A DNA stretch of 9,375 nucleotides from Marmoricola sp. GTDB lineage: Bacteria; Actinomycetota; Actinomycetes; Propionibacteriales; Nocardioidaceae. The notes beneath the pieces were generated by a model that was not told the DNA's origin, did not search any database, and worked only from the letters and a program-made list of their open reading frames with translations. The stretch is taken from contig JASLCW010000242.1 of the NCBI GenBank assembly GCA_030151765.1, positions 1-9,375 of the forward strand. The letters are read 5' to 3'. Shown one piece after another: positions 1-6,429 of this stretch. Positions within the stretch are counted from its first letter, which is position 1. Each line of letters opens with the position of its first letter. The position numbers and the translations under genes were made by a program.

Positions 1-1527
1 TTCGACGCCGACGGGCCCGCCAAGCGGCCCAGTGTCCAGGTCGGCGATCCCTTCATGGAGAAGCTGCTCATCGAGTGCACCCTCGAGCTCTTCGCGGCCA
101 AGGTCGTTGCGGGCATCCAGGACCTCGGTGGTGCCGGTCTGTCCTGTGCGACCTCCGAGCTGGCCAGCGCCGGAGACGGTGGCATGAAGGTCGAGCTCGA
201 CCGGGTGCCGCTGCGCGACTCGACGCTCTCGCCCGAAGAGATCCTGATGAGCGAGTCGCAGGAACGCATGATGGCCGTCGTCGAGCCCGGCGACATCGAC
301 GCCTTCATGAAGATCTGCGAGAAGTGGGATGTCGAGGCCGTCGTGATCGGCGAGGTGACCGAGGGCGGACGGCTCGAGATCACCTGGCACGGCGATGTCG
401 TGGTCGACGTACCCCCGCGCTCGGTGGCGCACGACGGACCGACGTACCAGCGACCCTTCATCCGGCCCGACTGGCTCGATGACCTCCAGGCCGACGGTGC
501 CGAGGCGCTGCCGCGGCCGGCGACCGGCGACGAGCTCCGCGCGACCCTCTTGCGGCTCGCTGCCAGCCCGAACCTCTGCGACAAGTCGTGGATCACCGAT
601 CAGTACGACCGCTATGTGCAGGGCAACACGGTGCTCGCGCAGCCGTCGGACTCCGGCATGGTCCGTGTCGACGAGGACTCCAACCTCGGCGTCGCCGTCG
701 CGACCGACTGCAACGGCCGCTTCGCCAAGCTCGACCCGTACGCCGGCGCCCAGCTCGCCCTCGTCGAGGCCTGTCGCAATGTTGCCACCGGTGGCGCCAC
801 TCCGCTCGCGGTCAGTGACTGCCTCAACTTCGGTTCGCCCGAGGATGCCGGCGTCATGTGGCAGTTCGCCGAGGCCTGCCGCGGTCTCAAGGACGCCTGC
901 CTCGAACTCGGCATCCCCGTCACCGGCGGCAATGTCTCGCTGTACAACCAGACCGGAGACACGGCCATCCTGCCGACGCCGGTGGTCGCCGTACTCGGTG
1001 TGATCGACGACGTCACCCGCCGTACGCCGACGGGCTTCGGTGCGGCCGGCGAGCAGCTCTTCCTGCTCGGGGAGACCCGCGAGGAACTGTCCGGCTCCGA
1101 GTGGGCGCACGTCGTGCACGGTCACCTCGGTGGCAGGCCGCCGGTTGTCGATCTGGCCGCCGAGCAGGCCCTCGGTGCGCTGCTCGTCGAGGGGGTCGGC
1201 CTGCTGACCTCGGCGCACGACCTGTCCGACGGCGGCCTGGCTCAGGCCCTCGTGGAGAGCGCGCTGCGCCAGGACATCGGCGCCGTCGTCCGAGTCGGTG
1301 GCGACGCCTTCCTCGGCCTCTTCTCCGAGTCCACTGCTCGCGCGCTGGTCACGGTCTCCGGCGACCGCGCTTCGGAGCTGGTCGACCTGGCCGCGAAGCA
1401 CGGCGTACCCCTGACCCCCCTGGGTGTCACCGGCGGCGACTCACTCAGCGTGCCCGACCAGTTCGAGATCCCCGTGTCGGAACTCCGCGACGCCTGGGCC
1501 GGCACCCTCCGCAAGGCCTTCGCCTGA
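1..1527 (+). CDS. purL: Phosphoribosylformylglycinamidine synthase subunit PurL, C-terminal part (5' end outside window)
   Basis: PurL catalyses the ATP- and glutamine-dependent conversion of FGAR to FGAM in cytoplasmic purine synthesis. In the small (actinobacterial/Bacillus-type) form it works with PurQ and PurS. The frame is open from base 1, so 508 codons of a protein usually of about 740-770 residues are visible. Recognisable PurL blocks are IQDLGGAGLSCATSE (about 115-159), PEEILMSESQERM (about 235-270), TGGNVSLYN (about 922-948) and SAHDLSDGGLAQAL (about 1210-1251), which lie in the paired AIR-synthase-like halves. No glutaminase domain follows, so this is the small form rather than the 1300-residue fused form. 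It ends in TGA at 1525-1527. The first ATG in the window (55) is internal, not the start. The last 87 bases are overlapped antisense by the exporter frame. Family assignment is near certain. Confidence 0.97.
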   Translation, partial: FDADGPAKRPSVQVGDPFMEKLLIECTLELFAAKVVAGIQDLGGAGLSCATSELASAGDGGMKVELDRVPLRDSTLSPEEILMSESQERMMAVVEPGDIDAFMKICEKWDVEAVVIGEVTEGGRLEITWHGDVVVDVPPRSVAHDGPTYQRPFIRPDWLDDLQADGAEALPRPATGDELRATLLRLAASPNLCDKSWITDQYDRYVQGNTVLAQPSDSGMVRVDEDSNLGVAVATDCNGRFAKLDPYAGAQLALVEACRNVATGGATPLAVSDCLNFGSPEDAGVMWQFAEACRGLKDACLELGIPVTGGNVSLYNQTGDTAILPTPVVAVLGVIDDVTRRTPTGFGAAGEQLFLLGETREELSGSEWAHVVHGHLGGRPPVVDLAAEQALGALLVEGVGLLTSAHDLSDGGLAQALVESALRQDIGAVVRVGGDAFLGLFSESTARALVTVSGDRASELVDLAAKHGVPLTPLGVTGGDSLSVPDQFEIPVSELRDAWAGTLRKAFA

Positions 1528-2829
1528 CCCCCTGTTCGGGATAGTCCATGACGATTCCGGGGTAAAACGCTCCGGAATAGCCCGATTTCGTCGTGGACTA
1601 TCCGGCCGGGGCGCCCAATGGGACGGCCGGGGAACACTCCGTACGGCGGGGCTCATCGTCAGGTAGAGCGAGCTGACGGCCGTCGCCGCGCCGAGGGCGG
1701 AGATCGCGCCGGGGCCGCCGAGGGTGGTCAGGAGTACGCCGCCGACGACCGGCGCCAGCGGCATCGTCGACCACGACGTGAACTGCATCGTCGAGGTGAC
1801 CCGGCCCTGCAGCTCGTCCGGTGTGGTCGCGACCCGGTAGGCGCCGATCCCGGCATTGCCGGCGGGATTGAGCAGAAGACCGGCACCGAGGGCGGCGGCC
1901 ATCACCGCCGGGTGATTCCAGAGGGCGAGCGGAACCAGGAAGGGCAACCAGCTCCACGCGATCACGACGGTGAGTCGTCCGGTGGGGAAGCGGTCGATGA
2001 TCGCCGGCGCCAGGATCGCGCCGAGGATGCCGAAGCCCGAGGCGGCGGCCTCGGCCACGCCGATCTGACCCGGGCTGAAGCCGCCGTGCACCAGGCGCAT
2101 GAGGCTGACGAAGAAGATCGCGTTGATCGTCAGGTTCACCCAGGCCGACCACACCAGGATCACGCGCAGGAAGGGGTGGCGAGCGATGTAGCGGATGCCC
2201 TCGGCGAGGTCGCGTCGTACGTCGGAATGCCGCGCCTGCGGGTCCGGTGACAGGTCGGTGCGGAGCCGGCCGAGCAGGACGAAGGAGACGGCGTACGTGA
2301 TGGTGTCCGCGAGGAAGGGGAACCAGCGGGTGATCCCGTACAGCGCGCCGCCGACCGGCCCGCCGAGCAGGCTGGCCAGATGTTGTCGCGCCTGGTTCTG
2401 GCTCAACGCGGTCGGGAGCTCGTCGGTCGCCACCACATCCTTGACCGCCGACATCTCGGCAGGGGAGAAGATCCCGGAGCCGGCTCCGGTCAACAGGCCG
2501 ACGACGATCAGGTGCGGGACGGTCAGCTGCCCGAGCAGCCCCGCGACGACCAGAGACCCGTACAGCAGGACGCCGCTGCCACTGGCGATGCGCATCAACC
2601 GGGCCCGGTGCAGTCGATCGGCGAGGACGCCCGCGGGGAGGAGCGCCGCGGCCACGCCGACCAGGTACGCCGCCTCGGCGATCGAGGCGACGAGGGTCGA
2701 TCCGGAGAGCTGCAGCGCGAGGATCGGGAAGACGAAGGCGCTCATCCGGCTGCCCAGCTCGCTGATCGTCTGGCCCACCCAGAGGACGGTGAAGTCGTGG
2801 TTGCGGGCAAGGCTGCGGAACCTGGTCAT
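1441..2829 (-). CDS. MFS efflux transporter (MFS_3/EntS-like) with an atypical C-terminal tail
   Basis: This is a major facilitator superfamily exporter in the cytoplasmic membrane, probably proton-coupled; the substrate is unknown. I use the ATG at 2829, giving 462 residues. The upstream in-frame ATG at 2841 lies inside the operator palindrome, while 2829 sits 7 bases after a good -10 box. Numbering from 2829, motif A (GVLADRLHRARLM) is at about 67-79, and PDELQGRV at about 337-344 is typical of the MFS_3 group that includes enterobactin exporter EntS. Alternating hydrophobic stretches fit about 12 helices ending near residue 391. The last 60 or so residues are hydrophilic: about 409-431 are encoded by the hairpin at 1539-1603 and about 435-462 are antisense to purL. 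Related exporters usually end soon after the last helix, so this tail may be acquired. The gene is divergent from an ArsR-like regulator that probably controls it. Family sure, substrate not. Confidence 0.92.
   Translation of the reverse strand: MTRFRSLARNHDFTVLWVGQTISELGSRMSAFVFPILALQLSGSTLVASIAEAAYLVGVAAALLPAGVLADRLHRARLMRIASGSGVLLYGSLVVAGLLGQLTVPHLIVVGLLTGAGSGIFSPAEMSAVKDVVATDELPTALSQNQARQHLASLLGGPVGGALYGITRWFPFLADTITYAVSFVLLGRLRTDLSPDPQARHSDVRRDLAEGIRYIARHPFLRVILVWSAWVNLTINAIFFVSLMRLVHGGFSPGQIGVAEAAASGFGILGAILAPAIIDRFPTGRLTVVIAWSWLPFLVPLALWNHPAVMAAALGAGLLLNPAGNAGIGAYRVATTPDELQGRVTSTMQFTSWSTMPLAPVVGGVLLTTLGGPGAISALGAATAVSSLYLTMSPAVRSVPRPSHWAPRPDSPRRNRAIPERFTPESSWTIPNRGSGEGLAEGAGPGVAEFRHGDLELVGHAE
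1539..1603. terminator. Nested imperfect hairpin between purL and the convergent exporter; terminator or dispersed palindromic repeat
   Basis: An outer 15-bp stem pairs 1539-1553 with 1589-1603 (GGATAGTCCATGACG against CGTCGTGGACTATCC, one T-G wobble). An inner 7-bp stem pairs ATTCCGG (1554-1560) with CCGGAAT (1572-1578) and leaves an 11-base loop. Ten unpaired bases (1579-1588) bulge on the right arm only. The structure starts 11 bases after the purL stop, which fits transcription termination, but neither side has a T-tract. The AT-containing arms differ in composition from the neighbouring coding DNA, so a dispersed intergenic repeat is an alternative. It also lies inside the open frame of the opposing exporter gene. 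Confidence 0.6.
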
Positions 2830-2830
2830 G

Positions 2831-2880
2831 TTCCGCAACATAACTTGCGCAAGTTATGTTGCGCAATAGTTCTTGCGGAA
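2831..2880. promoter_or_regulatory. Operator array: four TTGCGCAA-like boxes at 14-bp spacing around a perfect 30-bp palindrome
   Basis: Boxes are TTCCGCAA (2831-2838), TTGCGCAA (2845-2852), TTGCGCAA (2859-2866) and TTGCGGAA (2873-2880). Each starts exactly 14 bp after the previous one. The two outer boxes are reverse complements of each other, and the two inner ones are self-complementary. Bases 2834-2863 form an uninterrupted 30-bp palindrome centred on the second box. The array fills nearly all of the gap between the divergent exporter and regulator genes and covers the -35 box of the exporter promoter, so it is very likely the binding region of the neighbouring winged-helix regulator (inference). 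Confidence 0.85.
2837..2866 (-). promoter_or_regulatory. Predicted promoter of the exporter gene, likely leaderless
   Basis: On the minus strand a -35 box TTGCGC (2866-2861) is followed after 18 bases by a -10 box TATGTT (2842-2837), matching the actinobacterial TANNNT pattern. Seven bases later comes the ATG at 2829, so transcription would start at or next to the start codon. The -35 box lies within an operator box, which fits repression by occlusion. Confidence 0.6.
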
Positions 2881-2886
2881 TTTCGC

Positions 2887-2892
2887 TAGGCT
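2887..2892 (+). promoter_or_regulatory. Predicted -10 box of the regulator gene, likely leaderless
   Basis: TAGGCT fits TANNNT and ends 6 bases before the ATG at 2899, the spacing expected when transcription begins at the start codon. No convincing Shine-Dalgarno sequence lies upstream. The -35 region (about 2863-2869) is weak, but operator boxes lie directly upstream, as expected for autoregulation. Confidence 0.5.
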
Positions 2893-2898
2893 GCTGCC

Positions 2899-3471
2899 AT
2901 GACGCAGTACGACGATCCGCGGATCCTGCGTGCGATCGCTCATCCGCACCGCAACCGGATCCTCTCCGAGCTCCACGCGGCAGGCCCGCTGCGCGCGGCC
3001 GATATCGCGCAGCGGCTCGACATCCCGGCCAATCGGGCCAGCTTCCACCTGCGCCAGCTGGCCAAGTACGGCCTCATCGTCGAGGCGCCGGAGGAGGCCC
3101 GAGACCGCCGCGACCGGGTCTGGAAGATGGCCGACGAGGACGGCATCTCCTTTCGCAGCGAGGACATGCTCGCGCAGCCGGGCGGTGAAGCGGCCATGGT
3201 CGTCTATCGCCGAAGCGCCCAGGCCTGGGGCCACCTGCTCGTCGACCTCTCGACGACCCCCGACGATCCGGGACGCGAGAAGTACATCTCCAACGGCTCG
3301 CTCAGGTTCACCCAGGAGGAACTCGCCGAGTACTCGGCCGACGTGACCGCGCTCAAGCAGCGCTGGCGCAAACGCACCCAGGGTGACGACGCCGAGCGAG
3401 TCCTCTACTCGGTCTACGAGCTGATCCAGCCCTACCCGGACACGCCGGAGCCCGAAGGAGAGGACGACTGA
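2899..3471 (+). CDS. ArsR-like winged helix-turn-helix transcriptional regulator
   Basis: A 190-residue DNA-binding protein. The N-terminal winged helix spans about residues 8-80: IAHPHRNRIL at 13-22 is the typical opening of the ArsR-like fold, LRAADIAQRL and ANRASFHLRQL (about 31-54) form the helix-turn-helix, and RDRVWKM (71-77) is the wing. There is no ELCVCD-type cysteine metal site, so it is not an obvious metal sensor. The remaining 110 residues are a charged effector or dimerisation region I cannot assign, ending in an acidic tail. It is divergent from the MFS exporter across an operator array, so it most likely represses both the exporter and itself in response to an exporter substrate (inference). 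Its stop overlaps the next start by one base (TGATG), implying translational coupling to the SCP-like gene. Confidence 0.92.
   Translation: MTQYDDPRILRAIAHPHRNRILSELHAAGPLRAADIAQRLDIPANRASFHLRQLAKYGLIVEAPEEARDRRDRVWKMADEDGISFRSEDMLAQPGGEAAMVVYRRSAQAWGHLLVDLSTTPDDPGREKYISNGSLRFTQEELAEYSADVTALKQRWRKRTQGDDAERVLYSVYELIQPYPDTPEPEGEDD
3454..3463 (+). promoter_or_regulatory. Ribosome binding site of the SCP-like gene, inside the end of the regulator gene
   Basis: GAAGGAGAGG lies 7 bases before the ATG at 3471 and supports that start. It is one of the two strong Shine-Dalgarno sequences in the window; the other (GGGAGAGG) precedes the GTG at 9354. Confidence 0.75.
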
Positions 3472-3812
3472 TGCCGCGCCGGCTGGTTCCGCTCACTCCC
3501 GAAGCGCTCGCCGAGGCGGCCCGCGCGGATGACACCAAGGCGGTCGTGAAGCACTATCTGGCGCTGCTCCAGGAGCGTGCTCCCGGCAACTCCGTCGAAG
3601 TACGAGTGCCGCCGTACGCCGCGGTGCAGGTGATCCCCGGGGTACGGCACACCCGGGGTACGCCGCCCGCGGTCGTCGAGACGGATGCCGAGACCTGGAT
3701 GGCCCTGGCAAGGGGCGAGCTGTCATGGTCGGAAGCCGTCGAGCAGATCCGGGTGCGGGCAAGCGGGGAGCGGACCGACCTGAGTGGGTATCTGCCGCTG
3801 ACCGGTGATTAG
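3471..3812 (+). CDS. Sterol-carrier-like small protein (bacterial SCP orthologue family)
   Basis: A 113-residue soluble protein. The block VEVRVPPYAAVQV (about 42-54), then HTRGTPPAVVETD (about 59-71), W76, LSWSEAVEQ (about 84-92) and RVRASGERTDLSGYLPL (about 94-110) match, from memory, the actinobacterial sterol carrier family protein (SCP2-like fold, Pfam 'Bacterial SCP ortholog'). Such proteins are thought to bind lipid-like ligands in a hydrophobic cavity, but the true ligand in bacteria is not established. Length is normal for the family. A strong Shine-Dalgarno at 3454-3463 and the TGATG overlap indicate translation coupled to the regulator gene. It ends in TAG, 9 bp before the peptidase gene. 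A relative lies near pur genes in mycobacteria as I recall, so its proximity to purL may be ancestral. Confidence 0.82.
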   Translation: MPRRLVPLTPEALAEAARADDTKAVVKHYLALLQERAPGNSVEVRVPPYAAVQVIPGVRHTRGTPPAVVETDAETWMALARGELSWSEAVEQIRVRASGERTDLSGYLPLTGD

Positions 3813-3821
3813 CTAGGTGTC

Positions 3822-5159
3822 ATGACCCCCGATCAGATCCGCAGCCGCGTCGCCGACATCCTTCCCGGCGTGCGCCGCGACCTCGAGGCCCTCGTCCGCA
3901 TCGAGTCCGTCAGTGCCGACCCGGCTCGCAAGGCCGAGGTCGAGCGGTCGGCCGAGGCGGTCCGCGAACTCTTCGCCGCCGAGGGCATGACGGCGCGCAT
4001 CGTGCGCCACGGCGACGACGGTCCGCCGGCGGTGATCGCGCACAAGGCGGGCCCCGAGGGCGCGCCGACCGTGCTGCTCTATGCGCACCACGACGTGCAG
4101 CCGGAGAACGATCACGCCGACTGGGACACCCCGCCCTTCGAGCCGACCGAGCGCGGTGAGCGCCTCTACGGTCGTGGTGCTGCCGACGACAAGGCCGGCA
4201 TCGCCACGCACCTGGCCGCCCTGCGGGTCTTCGGGGACGAGCTCCCCGTCAGCCTGGTGATGTTCGTCGAGGGCGAGGAGGAGGTCGGGTCGGACACGTT
4301 GACCGATCTTCTGCATGCATACAAGGAAGAACTTGCCGCCGACGTCATCGTCATCGCGGACAGTGGCAACTGGGACATCGGCGTACCGGCGCTGACGACG
4401 AGCCTGCGCGGCCTCGCTCGCGTCGACCTCGAGGTGCGCACGCTCTCGCACGCGGTGCACTCGGGCATGTGGGGCGGGCTCGTCCCCGACGCGCTGATGA
4501 CCTTGAGTCGCGTCATCTCCAGCTGCTACGACGCCGACGGCGGGCTGATCGTGGAGGGCCTGAAGTCCTTCCCGGCAGCCGAGGTGGAGTACCCCGAGGC
4601 GAGGCTGCGCGCCGAGTCCGGCGCACTCGGATCGGTCGAGTGGGTCGGTCACGGGCCGATCGTCGAGCGCCTCTGGACGCAGCCGGCGCTGACCATCACC
4701 GGCATCGACGCGCCCAAGGTCGACGGCGCCAGCAACACTCTCACCTCCAGTGCCCGCGCGAAGTTCTCGCTGCGGGTCGCCCCCGGTGACACGACGGAGA
4801 ACGCGGTCGCATGCCTGCGCGCCCACTTCGAGAAGGTCGTGCCGTGGGGTGCCGAGTGGTCGATGACCGTCGTCGACACCGGTGAGGCGACCGCGATCGA
4901 CGCGACCGGCCCGGCGTACGACGCCGCTCGTGCCGCGTTCAAGGAGGCCTGGGACGGCACCGACGCCGTGGACATGGGTGTCGGGGGCTCGATCCCCTTC
5001 ATCGCCGAGTTCCTGGAGAGCTTCCCCGACGCGAGTGTCCTGGTGACCGGCGTCGAGGACCCCGACACTCGTGCGCACGGCGCCAACGAGGGCCTGCACC
5101 TGGCGGAGTTCGAGAAGGTGCTCGTCGCCGAGGCCCTGCTGCTCGCCAACCTGGGCTGA
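3822..5159 (+). CDS. M20-family zinc metallopeptidase (dipeptidase-like)
   Basis: A 445-residue cytoplasmic di-zinc hydrolase of the M20 family that probably cleaves dipeptides or acylated amino acids; the substrate cannot be read from sequence. Active-site motifs are all present: HHDVQP (H89 metal ligand, D91 catalytic neighbour), GRGAADDKAG (117-126, bridging Asp D122), EGEEEVGS (150-157, catalytic and metal glutamates about E153/E154), D180 metal ligand, HSGMWGG (H213) in the dimerisation domain, and HGANEG with metal-ligand H419. Length and motif order match intact M20 dipeptidases, so the enzyme should be active. The start at 3822 is the first ATG after the SCP-like stop; the AGGTG before it is too close to be a good Shine-Dalgarno. 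The 9-bp spacing suggests co-transcription with the regulator and SCP-like genes. It ends 7 bp from the convergent ATPase-like gene. Confidence 0.95.
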   Translation: MTPDQIRSRVADILPGVRRDLEALVRIESVSADPARKAEVERSAEAVRELFAAEGMTARIVRHGDDGPPAVIAHKAGPEGAPTVLLYAHHDVQPENDHADWDTPPFEPTERGERLYGRGAADDKAGIATHLAALRVFGDELPVSLVMFVEGEEEVGSDTLTDLLHAYKEELAADVIVIADSGNWDIGVPALTTSLRGLARVDLEVRTLSHAVHSGMWGGLVPDALMTLSRVISSCYDADGGLIVEGLKSFPAAEVEYPEARLRAESGALGSVEWVGHGPIVERLWTQPALTITGIDAPKVDGASNTLTSSARAKFSLRVAPGDTTENAVACLRAHFEKVVPWGAEWSMTVVDTGEATAIDATGPAYDAARAAFKEAWDGTDAVDMGVGGSIPFIAEFLESFPDASVLVTGVEDPDTRAHGANEGLHLAEFEKVLVAEALLLANLG

Positions 5160-5166
5160 TCCGGCC

Positions 5167-6294
5167 TCAGTCGTCGGCAGGCTCCGCCTTCTCCTTGATG
5201 CCGGCGAAGTCCCACGAGCAGGCGAGTGCGACCACGGCCCACGTGGCGACCGCGACGGCAAGCGCGGGAACGGGAGCGACCAGGCCGACGGCCGCGAACG
5301 GGAGGGGCAGAAGCCACAGCGCGAGGGCGACGCGCACGGCCCGGCGCCGCGCTCGGTGGGAGCGGATCGCCAGGGTCACCGCATCCACAACGGTGTCGAT
5401 CGCCGGAGTCGTCAGGCGGATCGAATCGTCGGGAGTGGTTCCCGAGGTGTCGATCGCGAGCAAGGATGCGGTACCGGCGGGATCGCTGCGCACCAGTCCG
5501 ACGAGCCCGTCACCGACAGCGAGTTCCCGGGCGAACTGCAGCGGATCGGTTTCGGCGTGCCAGGCCGGGCTCGAGGAGAGGTCGGCCAGCCGCTCGGTCT
5601 CGGCCGCGCTGCGCGGGGAGGCCAGTGCCGGAGTCAGGCCGGTACGGCGCAGCCGGTCGAGCTGACGCGCCGCGTCCGGACGGACCTCGTCGGCGACCGT
5701 GATGCGCCCCAGGGGTCGCTGGTCGACATCCACCGCGACCGTCGTACCGATGAGGGGGCTGGGGTTCTCGGCGAGTCCTATCCACTGTGGTTGTCCGACG
5801 CGGACGGGATGCCGGTCGACGGACCCGCGGATGCCGAGGCCCGGCTCCTGGGCGACATTGGTGAGTCGTCCCTGCCCGGCGAGCTTGGCGACGGCACGGC
5901 CGACCGGGTCGTCGTACGAGTGGGCGAGCGCGCCGGCGAACCAGCGCAGATTGCGGTCGTGATCGGGGTCCACCGGCTCGACGTCGGTGACGACGAGATG
6001 TCCGGTGGTGAGGCTGTGGAAGGGGTCGATCACGAGCGTGCGGATCTGCTGCCAGCGTTCGAGGGCGCCGGCATCGGTCACGGTCACTCCGAGGCCGCGC
6101 CCGACCCGGTTGGTCAGCCAGCGCGGCAAGGTGGTTGCCACGATGAGCCCGATCGGAATCGACAGCAGCAGTACGGCGAGTGCGGCGGAGCCACCGTGAT
6201 GGCCGGTCGCCTTCCGGCCGAGCCAGGTTGCGCCGGCCGCGAGGAGACCAACGCCCATGACTGCCGCGGGAAGGGCCTTCTTGAGTGCGCTCAC
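5167..6294 (-). CDS. Degenerate P1B-type ATPase-like membrane protein (predicted pseudoenzyme, C-terminal half only)
   Basis: A 375-residue protein whose order of segments follows the C-terminal half of a CopA-type metal ATPase. Helices at about 7-27 and 36-57 correspond to TM5-6. RGLGVTVTDAGALERWQQI then leads to the phosphorylation site, where DKTGT is replaced by DPFHS (90-94) although the following LTTG (95-98) remains. In the nucleotide domain the SEHP motif reads YDDP (127-130) and PGLGIRG (151-157) is kept. ADEVRP (201-206) is the conserved P-domain segment, but TGD reads SPR (226-228) and the GDGxND site is absent (about 269-274). Helices at about 320-340 and 341-360 match TM7-8. The CPC metal site is IPI (46-48). 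It should neither form a phosphoenzyme nor bind metal conventionally. The heavy-metal domain, TM1-4 and actuator domain are missing. The GTG at 6294 is the only standard start after an in-frame stop at 6397-6399, with AAGG upstream. The frame is intact over 375 codons, so this is probably a working protein of unknown role rather than a decaying gene. Confidence 0.88.
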   Translation of the reverse strand: MSALKKALPAAVMGVGLLAAGATWLGRKATGHHGGSAALAVLLLSIPIGLIVATTLPRWLTNRVGRGLGVTVTDAGALERWQQIRTLVIDPFHSLTTGHLVVTDVEPVDPDHDRNLRWFAGALAHSYDDPVGRAVAKLAGQGRLTNVAQEPGLGIRGSVDRHPVRVGQPQWIGLAENPSPLIGTTVAVDVDQRPLGRITVADEVRPDAARQLDRLRRTGLTPALASPRSAAETERLADLSSSPAWHAETDPLQFARELAVGDGLVGLVRSDPAGTASLLAIDTSGTTPDDSIRLTTPAIDTVVDAVTLAIRSHRARRRAVRVALALWLLPLPFAAVGLVAPVPALAVAVATWAVVALACSWDFAGIKEKAEPADD

Positions 6295-6382
6295 TGGTCC
6301 GCCTTCTTGGGCTGTCCTCGCTCTGGAAGCTCCGTTTGTTCGTGCGGCGCCTTGCCCGAGATGGAATAGGTAGGACGCCCCG

Positions 6383-6404
6383 CGTGATGAATTCAGTCAT
6401 CACG
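6383..6404. promoter_or_regulatory. Perfect 8-bp inverted repeat upstream of the ATPase-like gene
   Basis: CGTGATGA (6383-6390) and TCATCACG (6397-6404) are separated by 6 bases. It lies about 90-110 bp upstream of the GTG at 6294 and 130 bp downstream of the PucR-type gene end. It could be an operator or a weak terminator; the lack of a T-tract favours an operator. Confidence 0.4.
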
Positions 6405-6429
6405 TTCGCAAAGAGGCAAGGATTGCTGG

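Noticed and set aside
1604..1632. Direct repeat GGCCGGGG (1604-1611 and 1625-1632) beside the hairpin as a possible target-site duplication
   Set aside because: Both copies lie on the same side of the hairpin and the motif is common in GC-rich DNA, so it does not show an insertion.
1598..2866. A 422-codon minus-strand open frame overlapping the exporter in another register
   Set aside because: Its translation is Arg/Pro-rich with no membrane segments, typical of a GC-rich shadow frame; the exporter frame has clear MFS motifs.
3634..3663. Two nearby copies of CCGGGGTACG
   Set aside because: They encode part of the conserved SCP-family block (PGVRHTRGTPP) and are explained by codon choice.
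3813..5261. A 482-codon minus-strand open frame opposite the M20 peptidase
   Set aside because: The plus-strand frame has all M20 catalytic motifs; the antisense frame shows no recognisable domain and is a shadow.
5071..6369. A 432-codon plus-strand open frame opposite the ATPase-like gene
   Set aside because: Its composition is typical of an antisense shadow (Gly/Arg/Asp-rich, no domain), while the minus frame follows P-type ATPase architecture over its whole length.
6291..6396. A 34-codon minus-strand open stretch ending in TGA that overlaps the GTG at 6294 (GTGA), reading like a small hydrophilic protein
   Set aside because: It has no ATG, GTG, TTG or CTG start after the preceding in-frame stop and only moderate third-position GC, so it is probably chance.
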